Source: JACDAE01 sp963717195 | GTDB taxonomy: Bacteria > Chloroflexota > Ktedonobacteria > Ktedonobacterales > Ktedonobacteraceae | Assembly (NCBI GenBank): GCA_963717195.1 | Contig: CAVQVR010000009.1 | Coordinates: 349,693-413,692, forward strand | Length of the DNA stretch: 64,000 nt | Reading direction: 5' to 3' | Shown: piece after piece, positions 27,945-37,125 of the stretch | How positions within the stretch are numbered: position 1 is the stretch's first letter | Layout: each line of letters begins with the position of its first letter | Notes under the pieces: model-generated | What the model saw: only the letters and a program-made list of their open reading frames with translations | Databases searched by the model: none | What the model was told of the DNA's origin: nothing | Program-made: the position numbers and the translations under genes

Positions 27945-28748
27945 CTATTCAGACGGCTTTCTCCAGGAAGGTTCGCGTTTTTCTAGAAATGCATGCAATC
28001 CCTCCTGCCCCTCTTCTCCAACGCGCAGGTGCGCGATCATCTGTGCGGTGTAATGCCGGGCTTGCTCGTAAGTCATCTGTCCTACGTTCAACGCGAGAGT
28101 TTTGCTGGCGCGTATCGCTTGAGGCGCTGCATCTAGCAGTTCGTGCAGAGCCTTCTGTACTGCGTCATCCAGATATTCTGGTGGTACAACCCCGTGGACA
28201 AGACCAATTTTCTGTGCGCGTTCAGCGCTGAAACGTTCGCCGGTGACAAATAATCCACGTGCATGCGTTTCGCCTATCTTGCGTACGACGTAGGGGGAAA
28301 TCACGGCGGGAGCGATACCCAGCTTCACTTCACTGAAGGCGAAACGTGCATTCTCCACGGCGATCGCAATATCGCTGGTAGCGATCAGGCCGACGCCACC
28401 ACCGAGGGCTGTTCCATTAACGCGAGCCACAATGGGGCAAGGTAATGCGTTGATTGTGTACATAAGGTCGGCCAGTTGCAGCGCATCAGCCAGATTGTGC
28501 TCTTCTGTAAATGTTGCCGTTTCCTGCATCATTTTGATATCGGCTCCTGCGCTGAACGAGCGTCCCTCGCCCGTGAGTACCACCGCATGCAGTCGCTCGT
28601 CTGCACTCAAAGTGGTAAACGCCGCCAACAACTCCTGGATCATGCGCGTATTAAAGGCATTATGGACCTCCGGGCGGCGCATGGTGAGTGTTGCGATTCT
28701 GTTCTGAAAGCTATATTCAAGCGAGATGTGTGTGTAGGTCTCTGTCAT
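27945..28748 (-). CDS. enoyl-CoA hydratase/isomerase family protein
   Basis: 267 residues, crotonase fold. Oxyanion-hole residues in RSFSAGADIKMM and VNGTALGGGVGLIATSDIAIA, with the catalytic Glu position in FSEVKLGIAPAVISPYV. The best fit by context is 3-methylglutaconyl-CoA hydratase (LiuC) because it precedes an acyl-CoA carboxylase alpha gene; other enoyl-CoA substrates are possible. Strong AAGGAGGGG site 8 nt before the ATG. First gene of the three-gene group. Confidence 0.9.
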   Translation of the reverse strand: MTETYTHISLEYSFQNRIATLTMRRPEVHNAFNTRMIQELLAAFTTLSADERLHAVVLTGEGRSFSAGADIKMMQETATFTEEHNLADALQLADLMYTINALPCPIVARVNGTALGGGVGLIATSDIAIAVENARFAFSEVKLGIAPAVISPYVVRKIGETHARGLFVTGERFSAERAQKIGLVHGVVPPEYLDDAVQKALHELLDAAPQAIRASKTLALNVGQMTYEQARHYTAQMIAHLRVGEEGQEGLHAFLEKREPSWRKPSE

Positions 28749-28803
28749 GGATTCTCCCCTCCTTTCAAAACCTCATTGTCTGCTTTCTTACGTACGACTT
28801 TCC

Positions 28804-28929
28804 CTATCTTTGTCCATCTTTTCTCTCCTGCATGGCTGCATTATACAACTCACAACAACGAGCAAGCGTCCAATCCAGACGCTCACTCTGTGCATTGGTA
28901 GGATACAAGCGAAATTTGTCTGCTTTCAT
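28804..28929 (-). pseudogene. IS605-type TnpB (OrfB) N-terminal remnant
   Basis: 41 residues, MKADKFRLYPTNAQSERLDW then CELYNAAMQERKDGQR, match the start of TnpB/IS605 OrfB, after which there is a stop and the rest is missing. The RuvC domain is absent, so it is inactive. The relic lies just upstream of the hydratase gene's ribosome site. Confidence 0.75.
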
Positions 28930-29101
28930 GTCTTTCACCTTCCTTTTCTCTTCTAAAGACAGCATAGCCGAAAAGAGAGAATACACCAAAAGAGAGGACT
29001 TCTGGCTAAAGCCACCGGAAACCCGCCTATCCGCCAGGGTTAGAAACTGCTACGGTTTGCGGCGGGTTGGTTGTTATCAAAAAAAATGTGTCAGTGAGAA
29101 G

Positions 29102-29144
29102 GCGGTGTAGGGGCACAGGCTTATAAATCGTGCCTCTACACCGC
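29102..29144. repeat. hairpin element of the GTAGGGGC type
   Basis: 15-nt arms GCGGTGTAGGGGCAC and GTGCCTCTACACCGC pair with one G-T wobble around a 13-nt loop. Located 4 bp after the stop side of the zinc-ribbon gene, so it may also terminate it. The sequence TGTGTCAGTGAGA just before it (29,087-29,099) recurs at 33,620. Confidence 0.6.
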
Positions 29145-29147
29145 TTT

Positions 29148-30422
29148 CTACTGGATCTGGAACGGGATAGAGGCTTGCTGGGTTGCGCCTGTAGAGGAAG
29201 TGGCGAGCAGCAAAAGGGTAAAACTGGTGCTTCCCTGAGGAACCAGGAAGAGAGCGTTGCCCGTCTGATTTGTTTGGCCGGCTGCCGCGCCTAAGGGGAT
29301 CAAGTCACTTTCTGGGGTGGCTTTTGTAGAGCCGGTTTGCAGGCGAATATAATCGCCGGGATACCCGCCAAATGACTGCCCAGAATTATTATCGATCCTC
29401 AATGTCAAGATCACAAACATCTGGCCTTTAGGAGCCTGCTGGTTATCGCCGCTAAGCTGTGTCGTAGCACTCGTCAGAGTCCAGGTTGTGGAGGCATACG
29501 ATGTTGATTTGCCAGGATTGACAGTCTTTGGCTGATATTTTGTGACATCGGGATTATTCGTTAAGGGAACGGAGATCTGTGCCTCACTGGCTTTACCCAG
29601 TTGCAGCGTCAGCTTCGTTACGTCTACAGTGGAGCTAGCGGCGAAATCAACCCAATTTGTACGTGACACCGATGCATCCGGACCGGAGAACTTCTGAGAA
29701 TGGAAGGGAATAACACTGGTACCATCGGGCATGATGAGACGCATGATATCGCTGTAAAGATAGCTTGATCCATGCGCGGTATTGTTCACTTCCTTGAGGT
29801 CGATGCGTATAATATCAGAACTTGAGGAAGAATCTGGCTCATCGGGAAAACCACCCGCCTGTTTCACATCCGCAATTGTCATATCTACATCTGCGTATTT
29901 TATGGTTGCATTGACTGGCGAGACAGTTGCTGGAGCAAGAGTGGGTGTGACGTCATTCGTATTACTCCCAGTAGTGTTCCCCGTGGTATATGATGTCGAC
30001 TCGCTCACCTGATTGGCGGAGGTGGTGATCACATGGTAGACAAGGAAGCTTGCCCCACCACAGACCGCAACGGCCAGTAGGATGATTGCCAGCACACCGC
30101 AACCGATCTGGCCCAATACGCCTTTAGAGGAGTCTTTCTGCGGCTTTGCATACGCTGGGGGGGGCTGGTAGCCCTCTTGTGGGGGCGAATAGTTTGTTGC
30201 AGGGGGGAAAGACGGTATTTGACCATAGGAGCCTGATGGCGGTGGTGGTGGCGTTTCCAGGTACGTTCCCATCTCAGGGATTGAGCTACCGCTATTGGGG
30301 GTTAATTCCGTTGGTTGATAGGCCCCTGGTTCCACAATTGACCCGCAGTTAGAGCAAAAGCGCTGGCCAGGGGTGAGAGGGGTATCACATTTGGGGCAAG
30401 AACGATTAAATTGTTGTGCCAT
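29148..30422 (-). CDS. zinc-ribbon, proline-rich, single-pass membrane protein (paralogue 2)
   Basis: 424 residues. N-terminal double zinc knuckle CPKCDTPLTPGQRFCSNCGS, a Pro/Gly/Tyr-rich stretch (about 35-105), one membrane helix (GVLAIILLAVAVCGGASFLV) and an extracytoplasmic region of about 280 residues with two DUF4352-like beta-sandwich modules (NATIKYADVDMTI and STTWTLTSATTQLSGDNQQ). The second module has LRIDNNSGQSFG, typical of such domains. Its upstream neighbour at 30,446 is a paralogue in the same layout, 23 bp away, so the two are probably co-transcribed. Function unknown; surface-exposed anchoring or sensing is likely. Confidence 0.8.
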   Translation of the reverse strand: MAQQFNRSCPKCDTPLTPGQRFCSNCGSIVEPGAYQPTELTPNSGSSIPEMGTYLETPPPPPSGSYGQIPSFPPATNYSPPQEGYQPPPAYAKPQKDSSKGVLGQIGCGVLAIILLAVAVCGGASFLVYHVITTSANQVSESTSYTTGNTTGSNTNDVTPTLAPATVSPVNATIKYADVDMTIADVKQAGGFPDEPDSSSSSDIIRIDLKEVNNTAHGSSYLYSDIMRLIMPDGTSVIPFHSQKFSGPDASVSRTNWVDFAASSTVDVTKLTLQLGKASEAQISVPLTNNPDVTKYQPKTVNPGKSTSYASTTWTLTSATTQLSGDNQQAPKGQMFVILTLRIDNNSGQSFGGYPGDYIRLQTGSTKATPESDLIPLGAAAGQTNQTGNALFLVPQGSTSFTLLLLATSSTGATQQASIPFQIQ

Positions 30423-30445
30423 TGTTTTTTTCTCCTCATTAATAT

Positions 30446-31786
30446 TTATGCAAGTTGGAAGTCCTGAGTGACTTGAGCGAATCCGCTTTGCGGCTGTGCT
30501 AATAAGATTAACGTGAGGGTCGTAGTGTTCTGAGGAACGAGAAATGTGACTGTCCCTGTTTTGCCATTTGCGCCAGATGCGAAGGATACTGGAAGAGTGG
30601 TATTGACAGGAGTCGCGGTGATATTTCCAGCTTTCAGACGAATATAGTCATAGGGGGAGCCAGAAATCGCCGTCTGAGAAAGCGTATTGCTTACGCTAAG
30701 CATTATAGTAACATAGTGCATTCCTTTACTGGCCTGTTTGCCATCGATACTAAGTTGAGTGGTCGCACTGACCAGTGACCAGTTCAGTCCCAGGTATTGG
30801 AAGGTGCCATTAAGTTTTGTCATCTTCGGCATATATTGATCCAGGTTAGCTCCCTGTGTGAGTGGAATATCCATCTGCGCCTCATCCGCTGCTCCTAGTC
30901 TGAATACAAGCTGATTTACCTTTGTATCAGCAGGAGCGGCAAAATCCATAATACTGGTCTGAGTGGTCCCTGGAGCAACTCCAATATTTCCTTTGACATA
31001 GGTGGGGATGACTGTTTTTCCGCCTGGTATGGTAAGAGTAGCGATATTGTTATACATCAGGTTAACGGGGACCGCTGTTTTGTTTTGAGCCTGTAGCTGG
31101 ACACGTACCATTCCATCATTGGCAGAATTGGGATCGTCGATAAAACGCTGCGATTGCTCAACTTTAAGTACGGTCATAGCTACACCTGCATAGGTCACAA
31201 CTGAGTTTATAGGTATCGTTGTGATAGTAGTTTGTGTGCTATTGACTGAATTCAGATAATTTAGAGCGAAGTAGCTTATTCCTCCTAATAGAGCCAGTAT
31301 AACGAGAAGTATGATGACTGGTGCCAGCCTTCTGCGCTTTCTGGCAGGTTGCATGGGCGGGGATAGTGGAGCATTATAGTTGTTATAGTTGGCATATCCA
31401 GCAGGAGGGGATTGCACGAAAGGTTGCTGAACTGCTGGAGGTTGGCTCCATGTTGCATCAAAGCCAGGTTGAGAAGGCTGTCCCGGCTGAGGTTGGAAGC
31501 TGGGTTGAGAAGGTTGTTGAAAACCGGGCTGTGAAGGTTGGTATCCTGGTTGGAAACCAGGTTGTGATGTCTGTCTCCCGTATGGTTGAGGTGGCTGTCC
31601 CGGAATGGGTCCCGGCTGAGGTTGGAAGCCAGGCTGAGATGGCTGGTATCCCGGTTGTGAGGGAGGTTGTGGCGGCTGTTGCGAAAGCCAGGGGGCCATA
31701 TCCAGCCCGCACTGGGGGCATAAACGCTGCATGGGAATTGTTTCAGCGCCACAACGTGGACAATAACGAGGGAAACCTTGGGCCAT
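30446..31786 (-). CDS. zinc-ribbon, Pro/Gln-repeat, single-pass membrane protein (paralogue 1)
   Basis: 446 residues. Same layout as the gene downstream: zinc ribbon CPRCGAETIPMQRLCPQCGL, then about 100 residues of SQPGFQP/SQPGYQP repeats, a membrane helix (LAPVIILLVILALLGGISYF) and two DUF4352-like modules (SVVTYAGVAMTVLKVEQSQR; LNWSLVSATTQLSIDGKQA). The repeats make this DNA tract low-complexity, and its antisense frames look open by chance. Shared segments PKMTKLNGTF/PKTVNPGKS and STATTQLS show common origin with the downstream gene by duplication. Confidence 0.8.
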   Translation of the reverse strand: MAQGFPRYCPRCGAETIPMQRLCPQCGLDMAPWLSQQPPQPPSQPGYQPSQPGFQPQPGPIPGQPPQPYGRQTSQPGFQPGYQPSQPGFQQPSQPSFQPQPGQPSQPGFDATWSQPPAVQQPFVQSPPAGYANYNNYNAPLSPPMQPARKRRRLAPVIILLVILALLGGISYFALNYLNSVNSTQTTITTIPINSVVTYAGVAMTVLKVEQSQRFIDDPNSANDGMVRVQLQAQNKTAVPVNLMYNNIATLTIPGGKTVIPTYVKGNIGVAPGTTQTSIMDFAAPADTKVNQLVFRLGAADEAQMDIPLTQGANLDQYMPKMTKLNGTFQYLGLNWSLVSATTQLSIDGKQASKGMHYVTIMLSVSNTLSQTAISGSPYDYIRLKAGNITATPVNTTLPVSFASGANGKTGTVTFLVPQNTTTLTLILLAQPQSGFAQVTQDFQLA

Positions 31787-31962
31787 TCCTATTCCTCCCT
31801 GGTGATGAGTACCTATTTATTGCAAGACACCTTGCCTCATCACTTTGTACTGCTAGTGTACCACAGGTGGGTAGAATGGCTATGATTTGCCTCACAGTTT
31901 CGCAGGGGCTGTATTCACAATCAATTGACTCCAACAAAAGTGAACAAGCCCGTGCTTCCAGT

Positions 31963-32856
31963 CTACAGATGTTCTATAAGAGTAGAGCGATCCGGCGTGC
32001 GGCCACCGATCTGGAGCCAGGCAGCTTCCACACATTGTTTTAAGAGCAGGACATTGGTAAGAGGTCCGACCCCTCCGGGCGTGGGTGTGAGTGCGCCTGC
32101 GACTTCGCTTACTGAGGCAAAGTCGACATCGCCAACGATGCCGCCTTCTGGCTTCGCATTAATTCCAACATCAATCACCGTTGCACCCGGACGGATCATT
32201 TCCGCAGTGACCATGTTGGGACGACCAACCGCTGCAATGAGCACATCGGCCTGACGGGTGAAAAATGACAGATTGAAGGTGCGCGAATGACAGATGGTAA
32301 CCGTGGCATTTTTTTGCAGGAGCATCATGGAGAGCGGCTTACCCACAACGTTGCTACGTCCCAGAATCACAACGCGCTTGCCTGATAATGGAGTGTGAGT
32401 GCGTGCCAGAATTTCCATCACGGCAGCGGCAGTTGATGGGAGAAAGCTGGGCAGGCCGAGAAAGAGGTTGCCAGCACTATGTGGACTGATGCCGTCGATA
32501 TCTTTTTCCATTGCGATAGTATCGGCAACCATTTCCTGCGACAGGTGAGGCGGGAGAGGCATCTGCACGATGATCCCTTGCGTTGCGCTATCGTTGTTTA
32601 GTTGCAGTAGAAGAGCACGGAGTTCAGCGGCCGAAGCGTGCGCGGGAAGGGATTCTAAGTGAGCCTGAACGCCGATATCAGTAGCGATACGTAAGATTGC
32701 TTTGGTATAGACACCGGAAGCTGCATCACCTTCAACACGTACAATCACAAGGCCCGGTGCCATCCCTCGCGCCTCTGTATAGCGACGGATGTCTTCGCGC
32801 AGTTCCGCGCGAATCTCCAAGCCCAGCGCCTTTCCATCCAGAATCGTTGCTGTCAA
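31963..32856 (-). CDS. folD: methylenetetrahydrofolate dehydrogenase/methenyltetrahydrofolate cyclohydrolase
   Basis: 297 residues, usual length. Substrate region with YTKAILRIATDIGV (the catalytic Lys of Y-x3-K), the PLPPHLSQEMV motif, DIDGISPHSAGNL, and the Rossmann motif VILGRSNVVGKPLSMML with ATVTICHSRT. NADP-dependent one-carbon interconversion in the cytoplasm. TTG start at 32,856 overlaps the TGA of the upstream cyclohydrolase gene (TTGA), showing translational coupling. Confidence 0.96.
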   Translation of the reverse strand: MTATILDGKALGLEIRAELREDIRRYTEARGMAPGLVIVRVEGDAASGVYTKAILRIATDIGVQAHLESLPAHASAAELRALLLQLNNDSATQGIIVQMPLPPHLSQEMVADTIAMEKDIDGISPHSAGNLFLGLPSFLPSTAAAVMEILARTHTPLSGKRVVILGRSNVVGKPLSMMLLQKNATVTICHSRTFNLSFFTRQADVLIAAVGRPNMVTAEMIRPGATVIDVGINAKPEGGIVGDVDFASVSEVAGALTPTPGGVGPLTNVLLLKQCVEAAWLQIGGRTPDRSTLIEHL

Positions 32857-33476
32857 GCTCGCTCTCCCACTTTATTTACAATGTGCTGACTATAGGTCGC
32901 TATGCTGTCTAATGCTGCGCTCAGGCGATTGCTCAATGCATTTACCAGTTCCAGGTCTTTCATGGCATGCAGATTGGTACGTACCATCCATGAAGCTCCT
33001 GTTCCGGCACTGGAAGCCAGTGCCGCTCCTGTTGCGACATCGCTTAGTACATTCGCGTTGCCAATTTCCGCGATACGCAGACAATATTGTACCAGTTCGG
33101 CGGCACATTCGGCCACCTCTAGAGGGACCAGCGCAGCTCCGGCAAGTTGCTTTTGAATGGCTTCTGTACGTGCTGCCTTTTCTTCAGGGGTTGTGCGTGG
33201 CAATTTGAATGTGGCGGAGAGGCGTCCATATGCCTCTATATCTTCTTGCATCAGTTGCTGGAAGCGTGCACGCAGGCGTTCTGTTTGTTGCGCAATGGCT
33301 TCGATTTCTTGTTGTACAGCGGCATAATCGGCCTTGCCGAAGGTGAGGCGGGCAACCATACTGGCGAGCCCTGCGCCCATTGCTCCGCTAAGTGCGGCGG
33401 CGGAGCCTCCACCGGGCGTTGGTTGGGATGAGGCCAGTTCGTCAAGATAGGTCTGTAATGGTTTATCTAAATACAT
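32853..33476 (-). CDS. cyclodeaminase/methenyltetrahydrofolate cyclohydrolase (FchA type)
   Basis: 207 residues, helical bundle. The phosphate/folate-binding loop SSQPTPGGGSAAALSGAMGA is diagnostic of the formiminotransferase-cyclodeaminase C-terminal family. The body contains ARLTFGKADYAA and NANVLSDVATGAALASSAG. Start chosen at the ATG at 33,476 (MYLDKPLQTYLDEL), where the family begins; in-frame ATGs at 33,506 and 33,521 would add residues that do not fit. It overlaps folD by four bases: two enzymes for the same folate step in one operon, as in some acetogens and methylotrophs. Confidence 0.9.
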   Translation of the reverse strand: MYLDKPLQTYLDELASSQPTPGGGSAAALSGAMGAGLASMVARLTFGKADYAAVQQEIEAIAQQTERLRARFQQLMQEDIEAYGRLSATFKLPRTTPEEKAARTEAIQKQLAGAALVPLEVAECAAELVQYCLRIAEIGNANVLSDVATGAALASSAGTGASWMVRTNLHAMKDLELVNALSNRLSAALDSIATYSQHIVNKVGERA

Positions 33477-33566
33477 ATTATTTCTTTCTGTTGATGGGAT
33501 GGTCATAATGGCTGTGTGCATTTTAACATTGATAGGGGGGTGGCGTCGAGGGCCATATTATATATT

Positions 33567-33634
33567 TCTCTCACCGACAGTTTTTGAAACCCTATCCTGG
33601 TTGGATAGTTGGTGAAAAAAGTGTCAGTGAGAGA
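33567..33634. repeat. 68-bp imperfect palindrome with GTGTCAGTGAGAGA ends
   Basis: TCTCTCACCGACAGTTTTT (33,567-33,585) pairs with AAAAAGTGTCAGTGAGAGA (33,616-33,634) at 17 of 19 positions; an inner hairpin CTATCC/GGATAG lies at its tip. The end motif is also found at 29,088, so it may be a miniature mobile element. It sits in the leader of the cyclohydrolase-folD operon. Confidence 0.6.
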
Positions 33635-33709
33635 ACTGGTTCGCCTGGATCTGCTGCGAAGGTATAGCTAACAGGAGCGAAAATTTTGAGAATTCGCAGT
33701 GCGGGCGTG

Positions 33710-34081
33710 CTAGCTTACAGCATCAGCAAACAATTCAATGCGAGCACGTAAGTCAGCGGGGCTAAAAGGTTTGATGAGATAGCCGATAGCTCCATGGCGG
33801 TAGCCTTCCTCCATCTCTGTGCGCTGGGCAAAGGCGGTTACGAAGATAATGGGGATATGGGCCAGTTCGGGGCGTGCCTTGACGGCATCGGCCAGTTGAA
33901 AGCCATCGCAATTGGGCATAGAGACATCGGTAAAGATAAGATCAGGTTGCTCATGTTCAATGAGCGTCAGACCTTCGAGGCCGTCTGAGGCCATGTAGAC
34001 TTCGTGTGATGTGGTGCGTAACATTGCACGAATTAGCTTTTGGATGCGCACCTCATCTTCACAAAAAACGATTTTAGCCAT
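33710..34081 (-). CDS. single-domain response regulator (CheY-like)
   Basis: 123 residues, a receiver domain with no output domain. Acidic pocket in VFCEDE, phospho-acceptor Asp in DLIFTDVSMPNCDG, Thr in FVTAFAQ and Lys in YLIKPFSP are all present. ATG at 34,081 with a GGAGGA site. No kinase next to it; it probably receives phosphate from a kinase elsewhere and acts on a protein partner. Confidence 0.95.
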   Translation of the reverse strand: MAKIVFCEDEVRIQKLIRAMLRTTSHEVYMASDGLEGLTLIEHEQPDLIFTDVSMPNCDGFQLADAVKARPELAHIPIIFVTAFAQRTEMEEGYRHGAIGYLIKPFSPADLRARIELFADAVS

Positions 34082-34224
34082 GATGTTCCTCCGCGTGTGC
34101 AGCTTCACTAGAAATTGGTAGCGTAAAGAGGACAAAAAACAGTGCTGTTCTGTAGTTCTATGTCTAGTATAAAGATGGTACCAACTCGTTATTCTGTGGG
34201 AATGCGCAAGATTGCTCTGTTCAT

Positions 34225-35352
34225 TTAACCCATCCGACGACTGCTATGCCTCACCGTCATCCTTTTTCCATCGAGAGTGGTTCGCCAGAGCAAAGTTCCG
34301 TCATCGAGGTGTAAAGCCAGAATGCTACCATCGTTGACGCCAAAGTAGATGTTGTCAGGGGAGGTAACTGGTTCAGAGAGTCTTGTGCCAGTCGTCTGGT
34401 AGTGCCAATGCAGCAGACCATTGCTTCGGTACAAAGCAGAGAGTGCTCCCTCATCGGTTCCCACGAAAATACTCATCTGAGCTATTGCAGGCTCTGTGAC
34501 AGAACCAGAATCCGTAGTATTCGCCATTGCTAATTGCGTATTCCAGAGAGACGTGCCATCATCTCGGTGGAGAGCATGGAGTTGAGCCTGTTTGTTCATG
34601 AAGATATGCCCTTTCTGAGACAAGTGTCTCACTTGTAAACTACTCACATACACTTCCTCATCAGTAACGATTGGCCGAGAGAAAATGAAGCCATGCTCTA
34701 CTATCATCCGGCTCCAAAGATGGAAGCCGTTGTTGGCTCGCCAGGCAGAGCACATGCCAGAGGTGCTTATATAGACAGTGTTGCCGAGGACCACCAGTTC
34801 TTGAGTTGCAGACTCAGGCAAAGGAACCTGCCAGAGCAGTTTACCGCTCTTCGCCTGGAGTGCATAGAGATATGGCTCTAAAGGAGCATTCGCAGCGGGA
34901 GCAATATAAATGATCTCTTCAGCAACAACGGGCGAACTGACAAGAATGGGGTGTCTAAATGAGGGCACAGTAGGATCATCATCAATTTTGTAGCGCCAGA
35001 ACAGCGAGCCATCATCAATGCGTAGAGCCAGAACGTTGCTGTTGCGTGTACCCACATAGAGCACGTCATTTCCAACAGTGGGCTTGCCGACAAGCGAATC
35101 GTCTACCTCATAGCGCCAGAGCAATGTACCATCAGATGCCCTGACAGCCTGGACAGTATTACGAAACCTGTTGGTTACATTCATGTAGAGCACTCCACGC
35201 ATGACCGTCAGCTTCGACAAACCCTCGATGGGATAGTGGTGGAGCACTGCACCGCTGGAAGGTTCAATGGCGTAGATATCGCCCTGGATAGCATAGAGAA
35301 CATCTGAAGCGAGGATAACATGTGGTGGAAGAATTGTCTCGGTCTTTGCCAT
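34225..35352 (-). CDS. PQQ-like beta-propeller protein
   Basis: 375 residues made of about eight blades of the form LYVGTRNSNVLALRIDDGSL, LFWRYKIDD, and the like (PQQ/BamB-type repeats). There is no signal peptide or membrane helix from the chosen ATG at 35,352 (AAGGGG 7 nt upstream), so it is cytoplasmic or bound to a partner. An ATG at 35,424 would add 24 basic residues. BamB-like propellers act as scaffolds; no enzymatic residues seen. Function unknown. Confidence 0.85.
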   Translation of the reverse strand: MAKTETILPPHVILASDVLYAIQGDIYAIEPSSGAVLHHYPIEGLSKLTVMRGVLYMNVTNRFRNTVQAVRASDGTLLWRYEVDDSLVGKPTVGNDVLYVGTRNSNVLALRIDDGSLFWRYKIDDDPTVPSFRHPILVSSPVVAEEIIYIAPAANAPLEPYLYALQAKSGKLLWQVPLPESATQELVVLGNTVYISTSGMCSAWRANNGFHLWSRMIVEHGFIFSRPIVTDEEVYVSSLQVRHLSQKGHIFMNKQAQLHALHRDDGTSLWNTQLAMANTTDSGSVTEPAIAQMSIFVGTDEGALSALYRSNGLLHWHYQTTGTRLSEPVTSPDNIYFGVNDGSILALHLDDGTLLWRTTLDGKRMTVRHSSRRMG

Positions 35353-35618
35353 GCGACTACCCCTTTTCATGCGATTAGAACACCGCATAGAGTACAAAAC
35401 CCCTCCGTGTGTAATTATATGCAATTCACACAGAGATGTGAATTATATGCAATTCTTTGACCAAAAACAAGGTAGTGACCCATTTTCTCAGGGTGATTTA
35501 AACTATGGAGGAAAACTCTCGTAGCATTAGGATATAGACTACGAAAACGTATGTACCGGGTACGTAATATATTATGGGCTGTCTGGAAACATCCAGGCGG
35601 CCCACGTGAATCGAACAG

Positions 35619-36989
35619 CTAAACGACTTGAGGTAATCTCTTCTGGGCCTCGGCGACAGCATCGGCAGGGTATTCGTAGTCCTGCAATTGGCCAGCGAAA
35701 TAGGCATCGTAGGCCTGCATATCAAAGTGGCCGTGGCCGGAAAGATTGAAGAGGATGACGCGCTCCTGTCCAGTTTCTCGGGCTTGTAATGCCTCTTCGA
35801 CGGCTGCACGTATGGCGTGACCGGCTTCGGGGGCGGGAATAATGCCCTCACTACGTGCAAAGAGGACGGCAGACTCGAAAGTTGCGTTCTGATGATAGGC
35901 ACGGGCTTCAATAATGCCGTCAGCATGAAGTTGAGAGATGAGCGGGGCCATAGCATGATAACGCAGACCACCAGAGTGAATTCCAGGCGGCATGAAGTCG
36001 TGACCAAGGGTATGCATCTTCATCAGGGGCGTCATTCCCACGGCGTCGCCAAAATCGTAGGCGTACATGCCTTTGGTCAGACTTGGGCATGCCTGTGGCT
36101 CGGCGGCCAGGAAACGCGTCTTCAGCCCTTTGCGGAGAGCTTCGCCAATAAAAGGAAACGCGATACCAGCCATGTTACTGCCGCCGCCAACGCAACCTAT
36201 AACTACGTCAGGATAGTCATTAGCCAGCGCGAATTGCCGCAGAGCTTCCTCGCCAATAACGCTCTGGTGCAGAAGTACATGATTCAGCACGCTTCCCAGC
36301 GAGTATTTGATCGTTCCTCCACTCTTCGCGGCTACCTCTACGGCCTCGCTGATAGCAATGCCCAGGCTGCCCATATTCTCTGGATCTTTCTCCAGGATGC
36401 TGCGACCAGCATCGGTGAGATTCGTGGGGCTGGCATGGATGGTTGCGCCATAGGTGTTCATCATACTTTTACGAGAGGGCTTTTGCTGATAGCTCACCTT
36501 TACCATAAACACTTCAATATCTATGCCGAAGAATGCACCAGCCATTGCCAGAGCTGACCCCCACTGCCCGGCTCCTGTCTCGGTCGAGATTTTCTTAATA
36601 CCCTCTTCTTTGTTATAGAAGGCCTGTGCGACCGCAGTATTTGCTTTATGGCTACCAACCGGGCTGACACCTTCGTATTTATAGTAGATGCGAGCGGGAG
36701 TATCCAGAGCTTTTTCCAGGCGACGTGCCCGGAACAATGGGCTGGGACGCCACTGCGCGTAAATACTGCGAATGGGTTCCGGTATCTCGATGTACCGTTC
36801 GGTACTCACCTCCTGCATAATCAGCGCCATCGGAAAGAGTGGTGCCAGGTCGTCGGGAGTGACTGGCTGCTTCGTACCAGGATGCAGTACAGGCGCGAGA
36901 GGGTGAGGCAGGTCAGCCTGGATGTTATACCAGGCGTGTGGTATCTCATCCTCGTTCAGAAGGTATTTGGTATGCAGATTGTCGGGCAC
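35619..36989 (-). CDS. trpB2: TrpB2-type tryptophan synthase beta-like enzyme
   Basis: 456 residues. PLP-lysine motif GSHKANTAVAQA, phosphate loop CVGGGSNMAGI, and the TrpB2-specific long N-terminus with RPSPLFRARRLEKAL. The C-terminal end RVILFNLSGHGHFDM is standard. TrpB2 makes tryptophan from indole and serine (or phosphoserine-related variants) without a TrpA partner in many organisms. GTG start at 36,989, directly after TGAGGAGGATACC; the ORF could be extended by 39 codons but these do not fit. No trp genes next to it. Confidence 0.94.
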   Translation of the reverse strand: MPDNLHTKYLLNEDEIPHAWYNIQADLPHPLAPVLHPGTKQPVTPDDLAPLFPMALIMQEVSTERYIEIPEPIRSIYAQWRPSPLFRARRLEKALDTPARIYYKYEGVSPVGSHKANTAVAQAFYNKEEGIKKISTETGAGQWGSALAMAGAFFGIDIEVFMVKVSYQQKPSRKSMMNTYGATIHASPTNLTDAGRSILEKDPENMGSLGIAISEAVEVAAKSGGTIKYSLGSVLNHVLLHQSVIGEEALRQFALANDYPDVVIGCVGGGSNMAGIAFPFIGEALRKGLKTRFLAAEPQACPSLTKGMYAYDFGDAVGMTPLMKMHTLGHDFMPPGIHSGGLRYHAMAPLISQLHADGIIEARAYHQNATFESAVLFARSEGIIPAPEAGHAIRAAVEEALQARETGQERVILFNLSGHGHFDMQAYDAYFAGQLQDYEYPADAVAEAQKRLPQVV

Positions 36990-37125
36990 GGTATCCTCCT
37001 CAAAATGCGAATGGAATAAACGGACAAACGCTACGATAGAGAGAAGATAAGAGTTGTCAGGAGGCAACAGGCAAGTATTTTTGCAGAAGAGGAAAAAGGA
37101 TCTCATGCAGAAATACCTGACATGG

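Noticed and set aside
31321..32043. 240-residue plus-strand ORF opposite the Pro/Gln-repeat gene
   Set aside because: Generated by the repetitive SQPGFQP coding DNA; runs through the intergenic region into folD.
35817..36557. 246-residue plus-strand ORF opposite trpB2
   Set aside because: Shadow of a well-conserved enzyme gene.
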